From Prosthecobacter debontii (GTDB taxonomy: Bacteria; Verrucomicrobiota; Verrucomicrobiia; Verrucomicrobiales; Verrucomicrobiaceae), in the NCBI GenBank assembly GCA_945869675.1, contig CAMBPS010000003.1:22308-86307 (forward strand): a DNA stretch of 64,000 nt. The letters run 5' to 3'. The notes under the pieces were generated by a model that had not been told where the DNA came from, did not search any database, and saw only the letters and a list, made by a program, of their open reading frames with translations. The stretch's first letter is position 1. Each line of letters begins with the position of its first letter. The position numbers and the translations under genes were made by a program. This document shows, piece after piece, positions 36,368 through 45,822 of this stretch.

Positions 36368-37680
36368 CCATGCAAACCTCCCCTCCCTCTACATCCAACC
36401 GCCGCTTCTTCTTGCGTGCCACAGGCATCAGCATGGCACTACCATTGTTCGAATCACTCGGCGGACGTGTTTTCGGTCAAAACGCGGCTGTGGATTCTCT
36501 CGCGGGTAAGGTTGTGAATGCCGAGCGCCCGTTGCGGATGGTTTGCATTGGCAACTTACTCGGCTTTTATCCACCTGCGTTCTTTCCGACGAAAGCGGGC
36601 GCGGCTTATGAGCTGCCCGAGTCCATCGAAGCGCTTAAAGCGCACCAGAGCGATTTTACGCTCTACTCGGGGCTCGATCACGGCATCAAAGGCGGCCACT
36701 TTGCCATGAGTTCGTTCCTCAGTGGGGTGAAGACATCGGATGCGAAAGGCATGCCTGAGGGCAATATCACCGTGGATCAGCGTGCGGCGGAAACTCTGGG
36801 CGGAGCCACAAGATTTCCATCGCTTACGCTGGGGTCGGAGAGTGGCATTCATGGCGGCTGTCTGATGTCTTGGACCCGCAGTGGAACTCGCGTTCCGCCG
36901 ATCACCAAGCCGCGTGAGCTGTTCCAGAAGTTGTTCATCAATGAAGATGCGTCAAGCCGCGCTGCGTCGATGGATCGACTTGATGTGAAGGGATCAATCC
37001 TCGATGCCGTGACTGGCGATGCGAAATCGCTCCAGCGTCATCTGGGCCAGAGGGACAAAGAGAAGCTCGATGAGTATTTTACATCTGTCCGCGATGTGGA
37101 AAAGCAGATCGAACTGCGCCGCAAGTGGGCCAGCGTGCCCAAACCTGAACCAAAGATGAAGGAACCAAAGAACACGGACTTCGTCTCTGACCTGCCAGTG
37201 ATGTATGACCTCATTGCGCTTGCCTTACAGACGGATTCCACTCGCATCGCCACTCTTGAGATCGGTGGTGACTTTGAGGCTTCCGCCTTCGGTTTGAGCG
37301 GGGGCTATCACGGCTTATCACACCACGGCCAGCGGCCAGATGCCATCAAAGGACTCATCAAAATGGAGCGCTACCAAGTGGAGCAGTTTGCGCGGTTCCT
37401 GGCCAAGCTCAAGTCCATTGAAGACGGCGCAGGCACGCTGCTGGACCATTCCATGGTGCTGTTTGGCAGTGGTATGGGAAATGCGAATACACATACGAAT
37501 AACAATCTCCCCATCATCCTCGCTGGCGGATGCTTCAAGCACGGTGAGCACAAGACTTATCCTGCTAAGGGGCCGAGTCGCCAGATGCTCTGCAATCTCT
37601 ATCTCTCCATGCTCCAGCGCTTCGGCGCGGAAGTGGACACCTTTGGCACCAGCAATGGCACACTCACTGGCCTCGCTTGA
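36364..37680 (+). CDS. Tat-exported DUF1552 protein (sigma-linked paralogue)
   Basis: This 438-residue DUF1552 protein overlaps the anti-sigma-like gene by ATGA. The leader has a twin-arginine motif (NRRFFLRATGISMALP). Family signatures: MVCIGNLLGFYPPAFFP, LYSGLDHGIKGGHFAMSSFL, LALQTDSTRIATLEIGGDF, HGLSHHGQRPDAIKGLIKME and LFGSGMGNANTHTNNNLPII. It is the paralogue of 14880-16133, but here it precedes rather than follows its DUF1592 partner. Activity is unknown; export through Tat suggests a folded, possibly metal-loaded protein. Confidence 0.92.
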   Translation: MTMQTSPPSTSNRRFFLRATGISMALPLFESLGGRVFGQNAAVDSLAGKVVNAERPLRMVCIGNLLGFYPPAFFPTKAGAAYELPESIEALKAHQSDFTLYSGLDHGIKGGHFAMSSFLSGVKTSDAKGMPEGNITVDQRAAETLGGATRFPSLTLGSESGIHGGCLMSWTRSGTRVPPITKPRELFQKLFINEDASSRAASMDRLDVKGSILDAVTGDAKSLQRHLGQRDKEKLDEYFTSVRDVEKQIELRRKWASVPKPEPKMKEPKNTDFVSDLPVMYDLIALALQTDSTRIATLEIGGDFEASAFGLSGGYHGLSHHGQRPDAIKGLIKMERYQVEQFARFLAKLKSIEDGAGTLLDHSMVLFGSGMGNANTHTNNNLPIILAGGCFKHGEHKTYPAKGPSRQMLCNLYLSMLQRFGAEVDTFGTSNGTLTGLA

Positions 37681-37699
37681 GGTTTTAGCACAAAGTCTC

Positions 37700-40165
37700 A
37701 TGCTTCGCTCCTCGTTTTTACTCACTGGACTGCTGCTCGTATTTGAAGTCCAATTGCTTCACGCTGCTGCTGAAACTCCAAAGATTCATCATTTCCTCAG
37801 CACCTACTGCAACGATTGTCACGGTGCTGAACGGCAAAAGGGAGATCGCCGTTTTGACCAACTCAAACTGCCCGTGAGTAAGGTGGACACATTGATCGAG
37901 ATCAAAGACATCGTTGATCAGATCAACCTCGGTGAAATGCCGCCGAAGAAGTCAAAGCAGCCATCTTCCGAAGAACAAAAGGCCTTCATCGAACAAATCA
38001 CCGCCGTTCTCAGTCAAGGTCGCCAAGCACTTGCAAGCACTGGCGGCAGCACCGTTTTGCGCCGACTGAATCGCTATGAATACCGCCACACCATTAGCGA
38101 TCTCTTTTCTCTGAACCTGGCGGCATTGGATCTGACAACGAAGTTCCCGCGGGATCAATCCGCCGACCACATGGAGAACATCGGCGATGTGCTGCAAACC
38201 TCCGGCTACCTGCTTGACCAGTATCTCGATGCCGCGGATGCAGTGGTGGAGAAGGCCTTTGCTCAGCACAAGCCAGTGAAAGAGCAGGCCTGGCACTTCA
38301 CCAAGAACTTCAGGTCCGATCTCAAGCGGAAGGAAAAGGATTACAACAACGCGCATCTGCTCGTCGAAGAGTGCATGGACTCCGACAAACACACCGCTGG
38401 GTTTGGCGTGATCGAAGACTTCATCGATGGCGTGCCTGCGGACGGCTTTTACGAGGTCCAGGTCCTCGTTAAAGCCATGAACCGAGAGCATCCTTATGAT
38501 CCCAAATGGTTCGGCACCGATCCGCGTGAGCCTTTTCGCCTCGGCATCGTGCCAGGCGATGCCAAAGTTGGTCCGCTTGATCTGCCGCAGCCTCAGCAGC
38601 CAATGCTTGCGGAGGTCGCACTCGACGACGCTGAGGCCAAGTGGATCACGATGAAGATCTGGCTCGATGCTGGCCACACGCCTCGCTTTGTCTTCCCGAA
38701 CGGCCCCGAGGATGCCCGCGGCACCTGGTTCAGAATCGCGGACCAGCACAAAGACCTCTGGGATCAGTTCATAGACGAGGACGACAAGCAAAAAGGCAAG
38801 CTCGGCATCGTCGCAGCACGCCAAATCACGCTACACGTTCACAAGCACCCGCACATCCGCATCGACGAAGTGAAGATTCGCGGCCCCATCGCCGAAACAT
38901 GGCCTCCAGCATCCCAAATGGCCGTTTTGGGAAAACAAGCCTTTGAGCCGGAAAAAATGAGCGAACGGCTCCAAGCCTTCGCTGACTGCGCTTACCGCCG
39001 AAAAGCCACGGAAGACGAAATGAAGCGTCTCATGGCCGTGGCGGAGCAACGCATTCAACAGGGGCATTCGCCGCTGGAAGGCTTTAAAGCGGCTCTGAAG
39101 GCCGTGCTTTGCTCGCCTGGTTTTGTTTATCTTTCCCAGGAGACTCAAGAAGGCTCGAACAAACTCTCCAGTCGCGCACTCGCCTCAAGATTGTCCTATT
39201 TCCTCTGGTCCACGATGCCGGATGCGGAGCTCATGAGCCAGGACCTTACCAAGCCAGAGGCGCTGCTGTCGCAACTACGCCGCATGCTCCTAGACAAACG
39301 CTCTGATGCCTTCGTGGCCGGATTCCTCGATAGCTGGCTAAACCTTCGCAACCTGGGCGGCATGCCGCCGGATCGCGGCGAGTTTGAGGAATACTACTCC
39401 AAGGGCTTTCAAGAAGCCTTCAAGACGGAGACGCGAATGTTCATGCGCGACCTCATCGACCGCGATGCCAGCCTCGTGAACTTCCTCGACAGCGATTACA
39501 GCTTCCTCAATCAGCCGCTTGCTACGCATTACGAGCTTGGTGAACTCGGCGATCCCTCCAAGGCGCACGAGTTCCGCAAAGTCAGTTTCAAGACCGACAA
39601 GCGCGGCGGCCTTCTGGGCATGGGTTCCGTGCTCACCATTACCGCAAACGGCATCGAGACCTCGCCGGTGACTCGTGGCGTGTTTTTGCTCGAAAACATT
39701 CTCGGAACACCGCCACCGCCGCCGCCTGATGACGTGCCCGCCATTAATCCTGATGTGCGCGGGGCCCAATCCATCCGCGAACTGCTCAGCAAACATCGCG
39801 AGTCGCCGAACTGCTACGGCTGCCATCAAAAGATCGACCCGCTCGGCTTTGCTCTCGAAAACTTCGATGCCATCGGCAACTGGCGGCCCCGCATCGGCAA
39901 AACAAAGATCGACCCCATTGGAGAACTGCCCAGCGGCGAGAAATTCGAGGACGTTGCCGGTCTAAAAAAGATCCTCGTCCAGCGCAAAGACCTCTTCGCT
40001 CGCATGTTAATCGACCGCCTGCTCACCTACGCCTGCGGCCGCCGCATGGAAGCCCTCGACGAAGCCACCATTGAGCGAATCGTCGCCGATTTACCGAAGA
40101 AACAATACGGCCTCCGCTCACTCATTGAAGCCGTGGTGAACAGTGAGCCTTTTCTGAGCCGCTGA
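37700..40165 (+). CDS. Secreted DUF1592-family diheme cytochrome-like protein (sigma-linked paralogue)
   Basis: The 821-residue protein from ATG 37700 has a signal peptide (MLRSSFLLTGLLLVFEV...HAAA). It carries a first heme motif C37-N-D-C40-H41 and a DUF1587 segment (RRLNRYEYRHTISDLF). A central region contains LVEECMDSDKHTAGFGVIED, then DUF1595 (about 415-480) and DUF1592 (about 490-610, LASRLSYFLWSTMPDAEL). DUF1588 has RGGLLGMGSVLTITANG and C705-Y-G-C708-H709, and the protein closes with DUF1585. The frame remains open upstream to 37340, inside the DUF1552 gene, but only ATG 37700 gives a signal peptide. It starts 19 bp after the DUF1552 stop. Function unknown; extracytoplasmic redox role inferred. 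Confidence 0.93.
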   Translation: MLRSSFLLTGLLLVFEVQLLHAAAETPKIHHFLSTYCNDCHGAERQKGDRRFDQLKLPVSKVDTLIEIKDIVDQINLGEMPPKKSKQPSSEEQKAFIEQITAVLSQGRQALASTGGSTVLRRLNRYEYRHTISDLFSLNLAALDLTTKFPRDQSADHMENIGDVLQTSGYLLDQYLDAADAVVEKAFAQHKPVKEQAWHFTKNFRSDLKRKEKDYNNAHLLVEECMDSDKHTAGFGVIEDFIDGVPADGFYEVQVLVKAMNREHPYDPKWFGTDPREPFRLGIVPGDAKVGPLDLPQPQQPMLAEVALDDAEAKWITMKIWLDAGHTPRFVFPNGPEDARGTWFRIADQHKDLWDQFIDEDDKQKGKLGIVAARQITLHVHKHPHIRIDEVKIRGPIAETWPPASQMAVLGKQAFEPEKMSERLQAFADCAYRRKATEDEMKRLMAVAEQRIQQGHSPLEGFKAALKAVLCSPGFVYLSQETQEGSNKLSSRALASRLSYFLWSTMPDAELMSQDLTKPEALLSQLRRMLLDKRSDAFVAGFLDSWLNLRNLGGMPPDRGEFEEYYSKGFQEAFKTETRMFMRDLIDRDASLVNFLDSDYSFLNQPLATHYELGELGDPSKAHEFRKVSFKTDKRGGLLGMGSVLTITANGIETSPVTRGVFLLENILGTPPPPPPDDVPAINPDVRGAQSIRELLSKHRESPNCYGCHQKIDPLGFALENFDAIGNWRPRIGKTKIDPIGELPSGEKFEDVAGLKKILVQRKDLFARMLIDRLLTYACGRRMEALDEATIERIVADLPKKQYGLRSLIEAVVNSEPFLSR

Positions 40166-40190
40166 CCGGTTGCCGATTTTTTCCAAACCG

Positions 40191-41606
40191 ATGAAAACAG
40201 CCCGCCGCCGCATCCTCAAAGCTCTGCCATTCATGGTTTGGCAACGTCAGTTCCTTCACGGAGCAGAAGCCCAAGCTCCGTGCCTCGGCCAAGGCACCAT
40301 CTGTGGTGAAGTCACTCAGTCCAGCGCCCTGCTGCAAACTCGGCTGACGAGCGCCACGGAACTCGATGCCGCTGGTGACCTCCCTGGAGCAAGCGGAGTG
40401 GCTTGTTTTGAGTGGGGTACGCAGGCAGATTTTGGTGAGGCTCAGCGCACCGCGTTTCAGACCGCGAGTGATGCTAAGGACTTCATTCTCCGTGCTGAAA
40501 TCACCACGCTCAAACCAAGCACGGTTTATTACTACCGCGCTATCTTTGGCAGCACCGAGGCAAGTGCCAAGCCCGGCCCTGAGTGTTCGTTCAAGACGTT
40601 GCCAAGCGGTGAGGCCAACGCGCCGGTGAATTTCATCGTGGGCAGTTGTATGAACTACAACAAATTCATGCTCGGCAAGAAAGGCAAGGCTAGCGGCCCC
40701 GAGACCGCCACGGAGGAAGACAAGCGCCTCGGCTTTCCTTCCTTTGCGTCTATGCTAAAACTGCGACCGGACTTCTTCATCGGCACGGGTGACATCGTCT
40801 ATTACGACCACCCGCTGCGTGTGGCCAAAACCGTGCCGCAACTGCGCCAGTGCTGGCATGAGCAGTTTCGCCTTCCGCGCATGATCGAGTTCTTCCGCTG
40901 CGTTCCGACCTATTGGTCGAAGGACGATCATGACTTCCGCTACAATGAGTCGGACAATACCACGGACGTTCTTCCACTATCAAAAACCGGCATTGACACA
41001 TTCCGCGAGCAGTTGCCTGTCCCCACGCCCAGCTACCGAACCCTTCGAGCGGGCAAGAACCTGCAAATCTGGCTAACCGAAGGCCGTGACTATCGCTCGC
41101 CCAATGAAATGGCCGATGGTCCGGAAAAATCACTCTGGGGTGCAGAGCAGCGCGAGTGGCTCAAGAAAACACTCAAGGCCAGCGATGCGAAATGGAAGAT
41201 CATCATCTCTCCTACACCGATGGTCGGCCCCGACGACAAAAAGAAGATCGACAACCACGCCGACGTCAGGGGCTTCCGTCACGAAGCCGATGCCTTCTTT
41301 GACTGGCTGAAGAAAAACAAGATCGACAACCTCATACTCATCTGCGGTGACCGTCATTGGCAATACCACAGCATCCATCCCTCCGGCATCGAAGAGTTCG
41401 CCTGCGGTGCCTTGAACGATGAAAATTCCCGCATGGGAGTCGCTCCCGGTGCCAAGAACGGTTCTGATCCCGAAGCTCTCATCAAACAGCCCTATACCTC
41501 TGCCAGCCCTCAAGGTGGCTTCCTTCAGATCATTGCTGCCGCTGAGCAGCTCACGCTCGAGCATTTCGACTCTCGCGGTAACTCTCTGAATCGCGTCACT
41601 CGCTAA
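40191..41606 (+). CDS. PhoD-like alkaline phosphatase / metallophosphoesterase
   Basis: From ATG 40191 the product has 471 residues with a Tat-like leader (TARRRILKALPFMVW). A PhoD N-terminal beta domain spans about 30-140 (ITTLKPSTVYYYRAIFG). The metallophosphatase core has GTGDIVYYDHP, YWSKDDHDFRYNES, SDAKWKIIISPTPM and ICGDRHWQYHSI as metal-binding blocks. PhoD enzymes are exported Ca/Fe-dependent phosphodiesterase or monoesterases. The gene follows the DUF1592 gene by 25 bp, so it belongs to the sigma-factor operon and may be induced with it. Confidence 0.9.
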   Translation: MKTARRRILKALPFMVWQRQFLHGAEAQAPCLGQGTICGEVTQSSALLQTRLTSATELDAAGDLPGASGVACFEWGTQADFGEAQRTAFQTASDAKDFILRAEITTLKPSTVYYYRAIFGSTEASAKPGPECSFKTLPSGEANAPVNFIVGSCMNYNKFMLGKKGKASGPETATEEDKRLGFPSFASMLKLRPDFFIGTGDIVYYDHPLRVAKTVPQLRQCWHEQFRLPRMIEFFRCVPTYWSKDDHDFRYNESDNTTDVLPLSKTGIDTFREQLPVPTPSYRTLRAGKNLQIWLTEGRDYRSPNEMADGPEKSLWGAEQREWLKKTLKASDAKWKIIISPTPMVGPDDKKKIDNHADVRGFRHEADAFFDWLKKNKIDNLILICGDRHWQYHSIHPSGIEEFACGALNDENSRMGVAPGAKNGSDPEALIKQPYTSASPQGGFLQIIAAAEQLTLEHFDSRGNSLNRVTR

Positions 41607-41619
41607 CGTCCGCCTCACG

Positions 41620-43545
41620 ATGAACTTAACTCGCCGAAAACTCCTCCAAGCCACGCCTCTTCTCTTCGTTCGCACCTCCGGCATCGCCGCAGACGCATCT
41701 CAGCCATTTGGCGAAGAGTTCCCAAATCTCGAATCTCTCACCACGGGCGAGTGGTGGACAAAAGGAACGTTGGCTGCAGCATCCAACAACAAACCGAAAA
41801 GCAAAGGCAAGGCCAAAGGAGGCCAACCGCCTGCGCCTTCAATGGATGTGCCGCGTGATGAGGTCGTCTGCTTCGCCCAATACACGCAGCAGAAAGGCGT
41901 GCTGAAGATGAATGCCCAACTCTTCCCCCTGAAACCGGGCGAGGAGCGTGTGGCCCGGTTGGAAGTGAAACATGAGTGCGAAGATTGGAAGGAGATCGCC
42001 ATAGCGGACGTGCATTATCCGGGATGGGATGCCCAGTTCCGTGTGGAAGGCTGGGATGGCTCGAAGAACGTGCCTTACCGCGTGCGCCATGGCGAGAAGG
42101 CGATGTTTGAAGGCATCATTCGCCGCGATCCGGTTGAGAAAAGTGAGATCGTGATCGCCAACATGAGCTGCAACTCCAGCCGCACGATTGGACCGCGCAC
42201 GGAGATCATCGACAACCTCCGCGTTCAAGACCCCGACGTGCTCTTTTTCGGTGGCGATCAGACTTATCGCCACACTGAGCATACTGCCGGTTGGATCGAG
42301 TTCGGTCTCCAGTTCCGCGACATCATTCGCGATCGCCCCTGCGTGTGCATTCCCGATGATCACGATGTCGGACATGGCAATCTTTGGGGCGAGAGCGGCA
42401 AGCAATCCAGCATTGAGGGTGATGCCGACGGCGGTTTTCGTTATCCCGTGGCCTATGTGAATCAAGTGCAGCGTCAGCAGTCGTGGCACCTGCCGGACCC
42501 CGTTGATCCGGGCGACGTGGATCGCGATGTGAAAGTCTATTTCACACGCATGATCGTCAGCGGCGTTGATTTTGCCATCTTGGAAGACCGGAAGTTCAAG
42601 AGTGGTCCCGCTGGCAAAATCCCGCAGATGGGACCGCGTCCCGACCATATCAACGATCCCTCGTATGACCCTAAGAGCATCGATTTGCCTGGTTTGGAGC
42701 TGTTAGGCAAACGCCAGGAAAAGTTTCTCCGCGACTGGAGCCAGGACTACAGCGGCGGTGCAGAGATGAAGTGTGTTCTGTCCGCCACCGCCTTCTGCGG
42801 AGCCGTGCACATGCATGGTGGTGTGGATAAGCGCCTGCTCGCCGATCTCGACTGCAACGGCTGGCCGCAGACGGGTCGCAATCGTGCGCTGGTTGAGATC
42901 CGCCGCGCCTGGGCTCCGCATCTCTGCGGTGACCAGCATCTCGCCGTTGTCGTGCAGCATGGCATCGAGCAGTTCCGTGATGGCCCGTTCAGTTTTACCA
43001 GTCCAGCACTCGTGAATACGATTTACGGCCGCTGGTGGCATCCGCTCGATGAGAAGGCCGGCCCCAATTCCGTGCCGAACAGCCTGCTACCGTGGACGGG
43101 CGATTTCAAAGATGGCCTCGGCAATCAAATCTCGATGCTCGCCTATGCGAACCCTGAGGACATTCAGGATGAGAAAAAGCGAGCTGATGGCTACGGACTC
43201 ATCCGTTTCGACAAGAAGACCCGCAAGATCACCTTCGAGTGCTGGCCCCGTTTTGCCAAAGTAGCCGATGGCAATCAGGCCCAGTTCCCCGGCTGGCCCA
43301 TCAACATCACTCAGGCCTCCAACGATGGCCGCAAAGTTCATGCCGAACTGCCCGAAGTGAAACTCGATGGCGTCACCAAACCCGTCGTCCAAGTCATCGC
43401 TGAGTCCACGGGTGAGATTCTTTACACCGTGCGCTCGCAAACCGAGTCCTTCAAACCGCGTGTCTATGCTCCGGGTAAATACACCGTCAAAGCCGGAAAA
43501 GACAAGCCGGACACCGTGGTGAGCAGCGGTCTTGAGGTCATGTGA
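41620..43545 (+). CDS. Second PhoD-like metallophosphoesterase, divergent
   Basis: This 641-residue protein has a Tat leader (LTRRKLLQATPLLFV) and a Lys/Pro-rich linker (about 50-70, KPKSKGKAKGG). The metallophosphatase core carries NMSCNSSRTIGP, DPDVLFFGGDQTYRH, CIPDDHDVGHGNLWGESG and CGDQHLAVVVQHGI. The C-terminal part ends in a beta-rich segment (SFKPRVYAPGKYTVKAG). It starts 13 bp after the first PhoD-like gene and is only distantly related to it. The two probably act on different phosphoesters. A substrate cannot be predicted. It is likely the last gene of the sigma-headed unit before a 57-bp gap to the sulfatase gene. Confidence 0.87.
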   Translation: MNLTRRKLLQATPLLFVRTSGIAADASQPFGEEFPNLESLTTGEWWTKGTLAAASNNKPKSKGKAKGGQPPAPSMDVPRDEVVCFAQYTQQKGVLKMNAQLFPLKPGEERVARLEVKHECEDWKEIAIADVHYPGWDAQFRVEGWDGSKNVPYRVRHGEKAMFEGIIRRDPVEKSEIVIANMSCNSSRTIGPRTEIIDNLRVQDPDVLFFGGDQTYRHTEHTAGWIEFGLQFRDIIRDRPCVCIPDDHDVGHGNLWGESGKQSSIEGDADGGFRYPVAYVNQVQRQQSWHLPDPVDPGDVDRDVKVYFTRMIVSGVDFAILEDRKFKSGPAGKIPQMGPRPDHINDPSYDPKSIDLPGLELLGKRQEKFLRDWSQDYSGGAEMKCVLSATAFCGAVHMHGGVDKRLLADLDCNGWPQTGRNRALVEIRRAWAPHLCGDQHLAVVVQHGIEQFRDGPFSFTSPALVNTIYGRWWHPLDEKAGPNSVPNSLLPWTGDFKDGLGNQISMLAYANPEDIQDEKKRADGYGLIRFDKKTRKITFECWPRFAKVADGNQAQFPGWPINITQASNDGRKVHAELPEVKLDGVTKPVVQVIAESTGEILYTVRSQTESFKPRVYAPGKYTVKAGKDKPDTVVSSGLEVM

Positions 43546-43602
43546 TTTCGGGCAGCTGACGGATGTGACTTATTCTTCCAACAATCAACGCAGCTACGAC
43601 TT

Positions 43603-45126
43603 ATGAAAACAATACTCTTCCTCGCCACCCTCTGGCTGTCGTCAGCAGTGTTCGCTGAGACAAGCCCTAACAAGCCTGACCAACCCACCAAACCCTACAA
43701 TGTCTTGTTCATCGCCGTTGACGACCTGAACGACTGGATCGGATGTTTTGGCGGCAACTCGCAAGCGATAACGCCTAATCTTGACCGGCTGGCCAAAGAG
43801 CAGGCCATGGTGATGAACAAGGCCTATTGCGCGTCCACGGTCTGTTGCCCGAGCCGCTCAGCGATCCTGACCGGCAAACGCCCCTCCACGACGGGCATTT
43901 ACGGCAATACGCAAGACCTGAAGAAAGCCCCCAAAGCCAAGGATGTTGTCACCCTTCCTCAATACTTTGCCAAGAACGGCTATCACACGCTTTCCACGGG
44001 AAAGATCTTCCACAAACATCCAACGTCTGAGGGGATGGATGAGGGCCAATGGGCGTTCCAAGAGTTCGCTGAAGGCGGAGGTGGCAACAAAGGCATGCTC
44101 TGGGAGGAATCTCCTTCATCCGTTTTAGGCATGAAAGCCGAAGAAAAGGGCCAGGAGAAAGGTGAGGAAAAGGAAGTGGCGCGGTGGGGAGCCTGCAAGG
44201 CACCGGTCGAAGAGACCAAGGATTATGTCGCCTGCCAATGGGCGTCCGATCAGCTCAAGCGCGATTTCGACGGCAAGCCGTTCTTCATGGCCCTGGGCAT
44301 TTCCAAACCGCATTTGCCGTGGATCGTTCCACAGCAGTTTTTTGACCTCTATCCGCTGGAGCAGATCAAACCTGTCGAAATCTTCCGCGACGATCTCAAC
44401 GATATCGTAGACGCGAATGGAAAACGCCTTTTCAAGTCTTCAATTGGCTCGTTTGACGCAATCGACAAAGCCAACATGCACAAGCAAGCGCAACGCGCCT
44501 ACCTGGCAAACATCAGCTACGTTGACCACTGCCTAGGTGTGCTGTTCGATGCGTTGAAGAAGAGCCAATATGCCAACAACACTGTGCTCATGCTGTGGGG
44601 CGATCACGGCTGGCATCTGGGCGAGAAGACGAAATACGGAAAAACCGATCTGTGGGAAGAGTCTGACCGTGTGCCCTTCATGGTCCGCGTGCCCGGCATG
44701 ACTCCCGCTGACGTCCAATGTGATGGAGTCGTCAACCTGCTCGATATGTATCCCACGTTGGTGGAATTGTGCGGCCTTCCGCCCAATGCCGAGAACGAAG
44801 GACGTAGCTTTGTGCCCTTGCTGAAGGATCCGAAGATGGAGTGGAATCATCCCACCCTGACCACCTACCAATTTAGCAACCATTCCCTCACCGATGGCCG
44901 TTACCGCTACACCTGGTATGGCGGCAAAGCTAACGGCGCCGAGGAACTCTACGATCACCACACTGATCCGCTGGAACACAGGAATGTGGCTGCGAATCCC
45001 GAATCCAAGGAAATCATGGCCAAGTTCAAAGCACTCCTGCCGACGCACAACGAGCCTGATGCACCCACCAACAAGGATGACAAAAAAGCCATGCGCAAAG
45101 CAGGCAAGAAAAAGGGTGCCGAATAG
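43603..45126 (+). CDS. Secreted sulfatase, iduronate-2-sulfatase-like
   Basis: The 507-residue enzyme has a signal peptide (MKTILFLATLWLSSAVFA) and the core NVLFIAVDDLNDWIGCFGG with metal-binding Asp pair. The activation motif C81-C-P-S-R85, in which C81 would be converted to formylglycine, follows. Later come GKIFHKHP, GISKPHLPWIVP and LWGDHGWHLGEKTKYGKTDLW. It hydrolyses sulfate esters from a sugar. The C-terminus is Lys-rich (DKKAMRKAGKKKG). Activation needs a formylglycine-generating enzyme or anSME that is not in this window. It is the first gene of the glycan block. Confidence 0.94.
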   Translation: MKTILFLATLWLSSAVFAETSPNKPDQPTKPYNVLFIAVDDLNDWIGCFGGNSQAITPNLDRLAKEQAMVMNKAYCASTVCCPSRSAILTGKRPSTTGIYGNTQDLKKAPKAKDVVTLPQYFAKNGYHTLSTGKIFHKHPTSEGMDEGQWAFQEFAEGGGGNKGMLWEESPSSVLGMKAEEKGQEKGEEKEVARWGACKAPVEETKDYVACQWASDQLKRDFDGKPFFMALGISKPHLPWIVPQQFFDLYPLEQIKPVEIFRDDLNDIVDANGKRLFKSSIGSFDAIDKANMHKQAQRAYLANISYVDHCLGVLFDALKKSQYANNTVLMLWGDHGWHLGEKTKYGKTDLWEESDRVPFMVRVPGMTPADVQCDGVVNLLDMYPTLVELCGLPPNAENEGRSFVPLLKDPKMEWNHPTLTTYQFSNHSLTDGRYRYTWYGGKANGAEELYDHHTDPLEHRNVAANPESKEIMAKFKALLPTHNEPDAPTNKDDKKAMRKAGKKKGAE

Positions 45127-45217
45127 TCAGACCCGCGGGAACTCGCTAAGCCAAGACAGAGAAATTTACCGACCATCGCTTTCAAACCAAACTCATCACC
45201 CCATCCATCCAATAAAC

Positions 45218-45787
45218 ATGAACATTAAATCCATCCTCATCACACTCATCATTCTCTCTGGATCCTTGGCGCACGCCGATAAGGACACACTCGTGCCACC
45301 GGAAGTTCAGAAGCTCGCTGAAAACCTCGTTGCTGCTCTCAAGAGTGGAGACGATGCCGCGCTCCTAGCCTGCTGGCACACACCTGAGGCTCGGGCCAAG
45401 ATAAACGTAGCCGAAGAAGCCGCCGAGGCCGCTGCGAAAGGCAAAACCCTATCGCCAGAAGACCTGGCCGAAGAGGGCGAGGACGAAGTCGAGGACTGCA
45501 CGGAGGAGAATGAAGACACCACTGAGCGAGCCGCTCGGTTGCGCGCGTTTCTCACCAAAAACTTCGGTGAACTCTCCGCGCTCACGCTGCAATCCGTGGA
45601 CCTCGACGTGGACGAGGATGCACCTTCTGAGCAGCCTGCCTACGAAGACTTTGATTTCGTTCTCCGCACCGCTGACGGCACCATGATCACCATTGATGTG
45701 GATGATCTCATCAAGGTCGAAGGCGTCTGGAAGTTCACAGGCCGCCTTGACGACGATATCAACATTAAGTTGCCAGAGAAGAACTGA
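45218..45787 (+). CDS. Small acidic secreted protein, unknown
   Basis: From ATG 45218 the product has 189 residues with a clear signal peptide (MNIKSILITLIILSGSLAHA). It is followed by a strongly acidic domain (LAEEGEDEVEDCTEENEDTT at about 88-107, DLDVDEDAPSEQPAYEDFDF). The flanking segments (LAENLVAALKSGDDAALLAC, VEGVWKFTGRL) recall SnoaL/NTF2-like dosing domains. I do not recognise the family. The frame is open upstream to 44894 within the sulfatase gene, but the signal peptide fixes the start. Tight spacing (91 bp before, 35 bp after) places it in the operon. Confidence 0.75.
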   Translation: MNIKSILITLIILSGSLAHADKDTLVPPEVQKLAENLVAALKSGDDAALLACWHTPEARAKINVAEEAAEAAAKGKTLSPEDLAEEGEDEVEDCTEENEDTTERAARLRAFLTKNFGELSALTLQSVDLDVDEDAPSEQPAYEDFDFVLRTADGTMITIDVDDLIKVEGVWKFTGRLDDDINIKLPEKN

Positions 45788-45822
45788 AAACATCTCAATT
45801 CCAATATCAAGCCGTTGAACCC

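Noticed and set aside
37340..37699. Upstream extension of the DUF1592 frame inside the DUF1552 gene
   Set aside because: The extension overlaps a supported gene in another frame and would bury the signal peptide; ATG 37700 is the sensible start.
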